A DNA stretch of 9,063 nt from NCBI GenBank assembly GCA_030634715.1, contig DAOWAG010000032.1, positions 1 to 9,063 of the forward strand, in the 5' to 3' direction. The notes beneath the pieces were generated by a model. The model saw nothing but the letters and a program-made list of their open reading frames with translations, searched no databases and was not told the origin of the DNA. Both the position numbers and the translations under genes were made by a program. How positions within the stretch are numbered: the first letter of the stretch is position 1; each line of letters starts with the position of its first letter. This stretch comes from Candidatus Aegiribacteria sp. Its GTDB lineage: Bacteria; Fermentibacterota; Fermentibacteria; Fermentibacterales; Fermentibacteraceae. This document shows, one piece after another, positions 1-4,466 of the stretch.

Positions 1-4
1 ACCA

Positions 5-32
5 ATTATAGAATATACAGACCTCCTGTCAA
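5..32 (-). promoter_or_regulatory. Consensus sigma-70 promoter on the minus strand, pointing out of the window
   Basis: Read on the minus strand, TTGACA (positions 32-27) is followed after 16 nt by TATAAT (10-5), a perfect match to both sigma-70 hexamers. It points left, so the start site and the gene it serves lie beyond position 1. This makes 1-123 a divergent promoter region shared with the Rrf2 regulator gene. The hexamers and spacing are seen directly; promoter activity is inferred. Confidence 0.65.
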
Positions 33-38
33 TACCAT
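8..38. promoter_or_regulatory. Candidate operator (imperfect dyad) over the leftward promoter
   Basis: Left arm ATAGAATATACA (8-19) and right arm TGTCAATACCAT (27-38) are inverted copies matching at 8 of 12 positions, separated by 7 nt. The right arm resembles both arms of the dyad at 66-97. The site covers the spacer and parts of both hexamers of the minus-strand promoter, where a bound repressor would block polymerase. Part of the arm similarity comes from the TTGACA hexamer itself, so this dyad is less secure than the one at 66-97. Binding by the adjacent Rrf2 protein is inference. Confidence 0.35.
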
Positions 39-65
39 ACATATCCTATTACATCTGCATTTACG

Positions 66-97
66 TTAGTCTTGACAAATTAGCATTTCAATACTAA
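66..97. promoter_or_regulatory. Candidate Rrf2 autoregulatory operator (dyad)
   Basis: TTAGTCTTGACA (66-77) and TTTCAATACTAA (86-97) are inverted copies matching at 10 of 12 positions around an 8-nt centre. The dyad covers the -35 hexamer and reaches into the -10 hexamer of the Rrf2 gene promoter. Rrf2 regulators such as IscR and NsrR bind dyads of roughly this size as dimers and commonly repress their own genes. The dyad is seen directly; the identity of the binding protein is inferred from adjacency. Confidence 0.55.
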
Positions 98-100
98 TAT
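72..100 (+). promoter_or_regulatory. Sigma-70 promoter of the Rrf2-ferredoxin operon
   Basis: TTGACA (72-77), a 17-nt spacer and TAATAT (95-100) form a near-consensus promoter about 24 nt upstream of the ATG at 124. The start site would fall near 107, leaving a short leader that still contains the ribosome-binding site AAAGGA (113-118). It should drive both the regulator and the overlapping ferredoxin gene. Confidence 0.7.
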
Positions 101-123
101 ACAATCTATTCGAAAGGATATGT

Positions 124-549
124 ATGTCATCACCTGTTACGATTCCTGAATCAGTATCTCTGGCAATTCATGCAATGTCAAAACTTGCAGCCTCGAGAGA
201 TGAACATATTGTTCTCTCAGATCTTCTTATTAAGCCGGGCTCAGCTAATCATCTGTCCAAGGTTCTGCAGAAGCTCACCCGCGCAGGTATGATTACATCA
301 AAACGTGGCCAGGGCGGCGGATTCATCCTTGCAGTTCATCCCTCTGATATCAGATTGATGGATGTGTGGATTGCGCTGGAGGGAACATTTGTAACCGGTA
401 TCTGCCCGTTCACTGGACTGGGATGCGAACTTCCTTCGTGTTTGTTCGGTACAGTTGTAGAGGATGCATCAAACCTTGTTAGGAAATATTTCACAGATCA
501 TACTGTAGCCGACCTCGGCAGACTCTTCAAAGGAGAGCAAAATGAGTAG
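124..549 (+). CDS. Rrf2-family transcriptional regulator with a three-cysteine Fe-S motif
   Basis: This 141-residue protein has the usual Rrf2 length and layout: an N-terminal winged helix-turn-helix (residues 5-60), the wing motif RGQGGGFIL (61-69), then a cysteine loop and a dimerisation helix. Cysteines 94, 101 and 106 give a C-X6-C-X4-C spacing and could ligate an Fe-S cluster, as three cysteines do in IscR and NsrR, although those proteins use other spacings. It is therefore probably a cytoplasmic redox, NO or Fe-S sensor; the exact signal cannot be read from sequence. ATG 124 is preceded by AAAGGA at 6-nt spacing. A consensus promoter overlaid by a dyad lies just upstream, suggesting autoregulation. 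The gene overlaps the downstream ferredoxin gene by 8 nt. Family assignment is strong; cluster type and target genes are inferred. Confidence 0.92.
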   Translation: MSSPVTIPESVSLAIHAMSKLAASRDEHIVLSDLLIKPGSANHLSKVLQKLTRAGMITSKRGQGGGFILAVHPSDIRLMDVWIALEGTFVTGICPFTGLGCELPSCLFGTVVEDASNLVRKYFTDHTVADLGRLFKGEQNE

Positions 550-1282
550 AATTACCAGAAAGATAATCAGGATAGATGAGGATAAATGTGATGGTTGCGG
601 GATCTGCGCTGATGCGTGTCATGAGGGAGCTATACAAATTATCAATGGCAAGGCAAAACTCGTTAAGGAATCATATTGCGACGGTCTTGGAGATTGCATC
701 GGTCCATGCCCTCAGGATGCAATAACCATCGAGGAGCGTTACGCTGATGAGTTCGATGAAGAGGCCGTCCGAAAACACCTGGAGGAACGGGATACATCTT
801 CTCCAGCACCGGAACCGGTGGTCTGCTCATGCCCCGGATCAGCTGTAAGAGATCTTTCTCATCCTGCTGAGCCAGTGGAGACAGCAGTTTCCGGCAGCGA
901 AACCTCCCGGTTATCAACATGGCCGGTACAGATCACACTTGTTCCTCCCAGTGCGCCATTCCTGAGAGACTCTGATCTTCTGATTGCAGCTGACTGCGTG
1001 CCCTTTGCCTTTCCAGATTTCCATAACCGCTTTATTAAGAGTAGGGTCGCTCTCGTTGGCTGTCCCAAACTTGATGATGCTGGATATTACACAAATAAGC
1101 TTACGGATATTTTCAAAATGAATGAAATAAAATCCATCACTGTTGTTTACATGGAAGTTCCCTGCTGCGGTGGTCTTGTTCAGCTTATTCACAAAGCCCT
1201 CATCCAGTCAGGAAAGCAGATCCCTCTTTCTTTCCTGAAAATCGGCATTAGGGGTGACATTCTGGATGAAATGAACCTTTAG
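542..1282 (+). CDS. 4Fe-4S ferredoxin-domain protein with conserved Cys-rich C-terminal domain
   Basis: The 246-residue protein is probably cytoplasmic, with no signal peptide. Residues 8-65 form a two-cluster ferredoxin-like domain. Cluster I has C16, C19, C22 and C26 (CX2CX2CX3C). Cluster II has only C46, C52 and C56, with Leu49 where the second cysteine would be. A flexible linker holds a Cys-Ser-Cys at 95-97. The C-terminal domain (about 124-246) carries AADCVPFAF (149-157), GCPKLDD (173-179) and MEVPCCGGL (204-212), which I recognise as blocks of a conserved family often annotated only as 4Fe-4S binding protein and commonly seen beside Rrf2 genes. It likely transfers electrons or handles a redox or nitrosative stress substrate, but its reaction is unknown to me. 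ATG 542 has AAAGGAG (529-535) at 6-nt spacing and lies inside the end of the Rrf2 gene, so the two are probably translationally coupled. Confidence 0.85.
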   Translation: MSRITRKIIRIDEDKCDGCGICADACHEGAIQIINGKAKLVKESYCDGLGDCIGPCPQDAITIEERYADEFDEEAVRKHLEERDTSSPAPEPVVCSCPGSAVRDLSHPAEPVETAVSGSETSRLSTWPVQITLVPPSAPFLRDSDLLIAADCVPFAFPDFHNRFIKSRVALVGCPKLDDAGYYTNKLTDIFKMNEIKSITVVYMEVPCCGGLVQLIHKALIQSGKQIPLSFLKIGIRGDILDEMNL

Positions 1283-1412
1283 AATTCTCTAGAACATCAA
1301 TTACCGGTAAAGGATGCTATTTTGAGTTTGTGCAGAACTATTGGAACTATTTCCTAGTAAGTTAGTACATATTTTGTTGCATACATAAGTTCATAAGATT
1401 CATGGAGGAATC
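1283..1412. other. Intergenic gap before the efflux operon
   Basis: No gene, convincing sigma-70 promoter or intrinsic terminator is visible in these 130 bases. The stretch is AT-rich and holds small repeats: a 10-bp palindrome TTACCGGTAA (1301-1310), a direct repeat AACTATT (1336-1342 and 1345-1351), the dyad GGAA-N4-TTCC (1343-1354), and CATAAG twice (1384-1389 and 1392-1397). TTGGAA (1341-1346) with TACATA (1366-1371) is a poor promoter candidate at 19-nt spacing. The efflux operon may have its own activator-dependent promoter here, or may be read through from the ferredoxin gene. Confidence 0.4.
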
Positions 1413-2681
1413 ATGAGAGCAGCTGTCTTGACAATTCTGCTTATATCAGCCGTTTCGGCAGTATGTGGAGACAGTCTTGAAGCCAGTCCTGGTGTACTAT
1501 GGGAATACGCCCTTGCTCACTCAAGCATGATGGGTTCGATGGAAAGCCTGATAGTCAGCTCGGATATGATCCGGGAGGCATCAGGACGCATACCTGATCC
1601 ATCGGTAAGGTTTGGATGGGCACCGCTTCCACTGGAAACGAGAAACGGACCTGTGCTGTTTTCGATCACTCTCATGCAGAGGATTCCATGGCCAGGCTAT
1701 CTTTCCAAGGCCAGATCTCTCACTTCATCTGGTGTGCAACTGGCCATTTTGAATCGGGATCTGGCTGGGCTGGAACTAAGATCCTCAATAACTGAAGTAT
1801 GGTCAGAGATGTACTTGATCAGAAGCAGGATGGATTTCCTCGAGGGAGAATCAGCACGCCTCCAGATTCTCCTTTCGACCGCTTCCAGCAAATACGAAAT
1901 TGGGGAAGTGAGTCTTTCAGACCTGCTGAGACTCGAAAACAGGATAGCCCTGATCAAGACGGATCAATACGGGCTTGAGTTGAATTTTAATGCAATCAAT
2001 AGCGAGATGAACAGTCTTATTGGTCGGTCGATGGATGATGGTTTCCGCTGGTCCGATTCGTTGCCCGATGTTGAGAGCTTCCGACCATACCATTATCCGG
2101 AAGTTGATATAATCGATTTCCCGCTTGCGCGGAGAAGTTTCATTGAGGTTGAGGCTGCCCGGTCTGCAGAGGGACTCAGCAAGGAGCGTATGCGTCCGTC
2201 CTTTGAGATCGGTGCGACCTGGTCGGTGATTAATAATCCCTCAGTCGAGATGGGAGCGGTTGAAGAAGGAGGTGATGGATTGATGATATTTGCCGGACTG
2301 AGTCTTCCACTTGGCTACAGTGGAAGCAGATACACTCACAGTGCAGCACAATCCTCAGCAGCAGCAGCAGAACTGACTCATTCACAAAAACTTATGGACC
2401 TTTCCTCAATGAGGGTCGACCTGATGGCTACTATTGAAGGGCTGATCGACGTGTTCTCTTCGTACGAGACCGATATCGTGCCGAACCTTGAAGTAATTCT
2501 ATCACTCACGGAGAGTGAATGGATGACCGGTGCAATGAACTTGAAAGATGTGATCGAAGTGATAAGTGAACGCAGGATCGCTCATCTTGAAATGATGAGT
2601 ATTTACTCCCAGATCGTTGTAGAAGCTGCAAAGTTGAAAGAATTAACTGGAGACATAACAGAGAGAGGAGAATTTCTGTGA
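1413..2681 (+). CDS. TolC-family outer-membrane efflux protein of a metal RND system
   Basis: This 422-residue protein is the outer-membrane channel of the tripartite pump encoded downstream. Residues 1-16 look like a signal peptide (short N-region, hydrophobic ILLISAVSA, then VCGDS). The mature part has the outer-membrane-efflux-protein pattern: GRIPDPSVRFGWAP (58-71) and MQRIPWPGYLSKA (88-100), which match the PDP and QxxPxPGK-type motifs of heavy-metal TolC homologues. Long amphipathic helices follow, consistent with the alpha-barrel. The length is typical for the family. ATG 1413 follows GGAGG (1404-1408) at 4-nt spacing. The stop overlaps the next GTG start (GTGA), so the genes are translationally coupled. 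Its place beside CusB- and CusA-type genes assigns it to metal export. It is a functional counterpart of CusC, but too diverged for me to use that symbol. Confidence 0.88.
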   Translation: MRAAVLTILLISAVSAVCGDSLEASPGVLWEYALAHSSMMGSMESLIVSSDMIREASGRIPDPSVRFGWAPLPLETRNGPVLFSITLMQRIPWPGYLSKARSLTSSGVQLAILNRDLAGLELRSSITEVWSEMYLIRSRMDFLEGESARLQILLSTASSKYEIGEVSLSDLLRLENRIALIKTDQYGLELNFNAINSEMNSLIGRSMDDGFRWSDSLPDVESFRPYHYPEVDIIDFPLARRSFIEVEAARSAEGLSKERMRPSFEIGATWSVINNPSVEMGAVEEGGDGLMIFAGLSLPLGYSGSRYTHSAAQSSAAAAELTHSQKLMDLSSMRVDLMATIEGLIDVFSSYETDIVPNLEVILSLTESEWMTGAMNLKDVIEVISERRIAHLEMMSIYSQIVVEAAKLKELTGDITERGEFL

Positions 2682-3121
2682 AAAAGAAAACGATAAGATT
2701 CGGAATCGCTATCCTGATTGGAATTGTTGCGGCGATCTTTATCCGGGGAATTTCCGGAAACGAAAGCCGGGCAGATGAGATTGAGATAGCAGAGGCTGAA
2801 TCTGTGGCTGTTTCCGATGATAGTCAGGAACAGGTCGATGAGAGTACTCCTGAAGATGTGATCGACCTGAATAATGCGATCTGCCCTGTTATGGGTGGAG
2901 AAGTAATGGAAGGTCAGTATGTCGAATGGGAAGGATACCGTGTGCATTTCTGCTGCGCCGGATGTGACAGTCGGTTTCTCGCTGATCCGGAGAAATACCT
3001 GCCCGTTCTCGCGCAGGAATCCGCAGTCGCAGAACTGCTCGGTATCGAGTGCGCAAGCTGCTACCCGGAGGAATGTGGCTGCGATCAGCCAGAGCCACCA
3101 TACGGCGGCGGCTGTCACTAG
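2678..3121 (+). CDS. Membrane-anchored YHS/TRASH-like Cys-rich metal-binding protein
   Basis: The 147-residue protein has an N-terminal lysine cluster and one hydrophobic segment (about 7-23), so it is an anchored or exported periplasmic protein. An acidic linker (32-62) leads to a YHS/TRASH-like zinc-ribbon fold: AICPVMGGEV (67-76), then GYRVHFCCAGCDSRF (86-100) and LADPEKYLPVL (101-111). Ligand candidates are C69, C92, C93 and C96. A tail adds C125, C128, C133, C135 and C146 and ends in Cys-His, making nine cysteines in all. Such domains bind soft metals, so this is a plausible metallochaperone or metal sensor for the pump, filling the position CusF holds in E. coli systems. It starts with GTG 2678, overlapping the tolC-like stop by 4 nt, after GAGAGGAG (2663-2670). 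Family and location are well supported; the chaperone role is inferred from context. Confidence 0.82.
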   Translation: MKKKTIRFGIAILIGIVAAIFIRGISGNESRADEIEIAEAESVAVSDDSQEQVDESTPEDVIDLNNAICPVMGGEVMEGQYVEWEGYRVHFCCAGCDSRFLADPEKYLPVLAQESAVAELLGIECASCYPEECGCDQPEPPYGGGCH

Positions 3122-3129
3122 AAATCGGT

Positions 3130-3145
3130 TCAACTTCTCAGTTGA
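3130..3145 (+). other. Small hairpin between the YHS gene and the adaptor gene
   Basis: TCAACT (3130-3135), loop TCTC and AGTTGA (3140-3145) form a perfect 6-bp stem with a 4-nt loop, extendable by a T-G pair. It lies 20 nt before the proposed CTG start of the adaptor and borders the purine run GAGGAAAG. There is no T-tract, so it is not an intrinsic terminator. It may affect translation or mRNA stability between the two genes. Confidence 0.35.
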
Positions 3146-3153
3146 GGAAAGCT

Positions 3154-3159
3154 GGTGAG
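3154..3159 (+). promoter_or_regulatory. Ribosome-binding site supporting the CTG start of the adaptor
   Basis: GGTGAG lies 5 nt before CTG 3165. No ATG, GTG or TTG occurs in frame between the upstream in-frame stop (TGA, 3156-3158) and GTG 3213, and GTG 3213 would cut the membrane anchor in half. This site plus the natural-looking N-terminus argue for CTG 3165. Confidence 0.5.
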
Positions 3160-3164
3160 CTAAA

Positions 3165-4457
3165 CTGAAGAATATTAAGAATTGGACTGTATCGACGATA
3201 CTGATCACGGGAGTGATCATCGGACTGCTCTTTGGATTCCTTCTGCCAGGGAATTGGCTCTTCATGGAATCAACAGAGGACCATGATCATGAGGGAAGCA
3301 TAAATCAGTTGGAGAGCTGGGCATGTCCGATGCTATGCGTAGTTCTCGATCATCCCGGCACCTGTCCGGTCTGTGGAATGGAACTTGAGCCTTTCATCAG
3401 TACCGGAGATGAAGTGGTTCTTTCAAGGCACGACCAGCATATGATCGGACTGACCATTGGGGAAACAGCAGTCAGGGATCTCTCCACCAGATTCTCGGCT
3501 CCCGGACTCATCGAATTCGATGAAACAGGACTCTACTCCATCACAGCCTGGACAGGTGGAAGGCTCGAACGCCTGTATGTGGATTACCAGGGAGAGCGTG
3601 TTTCTATGGGAGCAGCACTCGCTGACATCTACTCTCCAGAACTCTACTCAGCCAAGCAGGAACTGCTGGTTCTGTCTCAAGCAGGGAGCACTCTTGAAGA
3701 TCACGGCATGATCCTTGCAGCGGAAAAACTTAGACTTCTTGGGGTATCTGACTACGTAATCAACAGGATAATCGAGACAGGTCATGTCAGAACTGTTTCA
3801 ACAATAGTCTCACCTTCTTCAGGAACTGTTATTGCAGTTCTCGTTCGGGAGGGAGAATATGTATCCACCGGGCAGACTCTACTGGAACTGTCGGACATTT
3901 CCACGGTCTGGCTAACAGTTTATCTGACAGAGGACCAGTTCGGCTTAGTAAATAGCGGTCAGGAACTGGAATTCAGAATCGACACTGAACCTGACAGAGT
4001 ATTCAAAGCTGTAGTTGACACGGTTGATCCCTTTCTGGACCATCAAGGCGGATCCTTTGAAGCACGAATCATTCTCGAGAACACCTCAGGAGAATTCCTT
4101 CCGGGTCAGTCAGCAGCGGTAGCATTCATCAACAGAGAACAGCCCGGAACGGTTCTGTCGATCCCAAGGGGAAGCGTGCTCTCGCTTGGTTCGCGATCTA
4201 TAGTCTATGTAATGACTGGTCCTACTGTTTACTCAGCGGAAAATGACGGATCTCTCCGCATCGAGGAAGCAAGGTTCGAACCGAGGCAGGTCACAATCGG
4301 ACCACTTGCAGCAGACAGCTCAGGAGAACTCTTCAATCCGGTCTATTCAGGGCTTTCAGAGGGAGACATTGTTGCTCTGAAAGGTGCTTTTCTAATCGAC
4401 TCTCAAGCTGAACTCCTCGGGCTCCCATCATTATTCGATGTGGAATCGACGGAGTAA
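3165..4457 (+). CDS. cusB: CusB-type RND periplasmic adaptor with heavy-metal-binding domain
   Basis: This membrane-fusion protein links the inner-membrane pump to the TolC-like channel. Starting at CTG 3165 it has 430 residues and begins MKNIKNWTVSTILITG, giving a complete membrane anchor (about 8-28); GTG 3213 would lose its first half. A His/Asp/Glu patch (38-43, with H40 and H42) precedes a heavy-metal-binding domain: CPMLC (54-58), then PGTCPVCGMEL (64-74), with C54, C58, C67 and C70 as likely ligands. Next come the barrel-sandwich halves and helical hairpin (GGRLERLYVDYQGERV at 131-146; IYSPELYSAKQELL at 155-168; second half around 213-250) and the beta-barrel and proximal domain to the end. 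The stop at 4455-4457 lies 9 nt before the pump start. The family is secure. The symbol is used in the sense of CusB-like; metal specificity is inferred from the pump. Confidence 0.88.
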   Translation: MKNIKNWTVSTILITGVIIGLLFGFLLPGNWLFMESTEDHDHEGSINQLESWACPMLCVVLDHPGTCPVCGMELEPFISTGDEVVLSRHDQHMIGLTIGETAVRDLSTRFSAPGLIEFDETGLYSITAWTGGRLERLYVDYQGERVSMGAALADIYSPELYSAKQELLVLSQAGSTLEDHGMILAAEKLRLLGVSDYVINRIIETGHVRTVSTIVSPSSGTVIAVLVREGEYVSTGQTLLELSDISTVWLTVYLTEDQFGLVNSGQELEFRIDTEPDRVFKAVVDTVDPFLDHQGGSFEARIILENTSGEFLPGQSAAVAFINREQPGTVLSIPRGSVLSLGSRSIVYVMTGPTVYSAENDGSLRIEEARFEPRQVTIGPLAADSSGELFNPVYSGLSEGDIVALKGAFLIDSQAELLGLPSLFDVESTE

Positions 4458-4466
4458 TAGAACGCG

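Noticed and set aside
1301..1310. Palindrome TTACCGGTAA as a terminator of the ferredoxin gene
   Set aside because: It has no loop and no T-tract; it could only be a protein-binding site, for which there is no further support.
1449..1472. Lipoprotein signal in the channel protein (SAVC at residues 15-18)
   Set aside because: Valine at the -1 position does not fit a lipobox; cleavage by signal peptidase I near VSA is more likely.
3130..3145. Hairpin read as a terminator between the YHS and adaptor genes
   Set aside because: The stem is only 6 bp, AT-containing and not followed by a T-tract, and the gene order argues for one transcript.
3213..3215. GTG 3213 as the adaptor start
   Set aside because: It cuts the membrane anchor in half and lacks the charged N-terminus; the open frame upstream encodes a complete anchor from CTG 3165.
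2603..3265. 220-codon minus-strand open frame across the channel/YHS/adaptor junctions
   Set aside because: It runs antisense to three genes with clear family motifs and shows no domain of its own.
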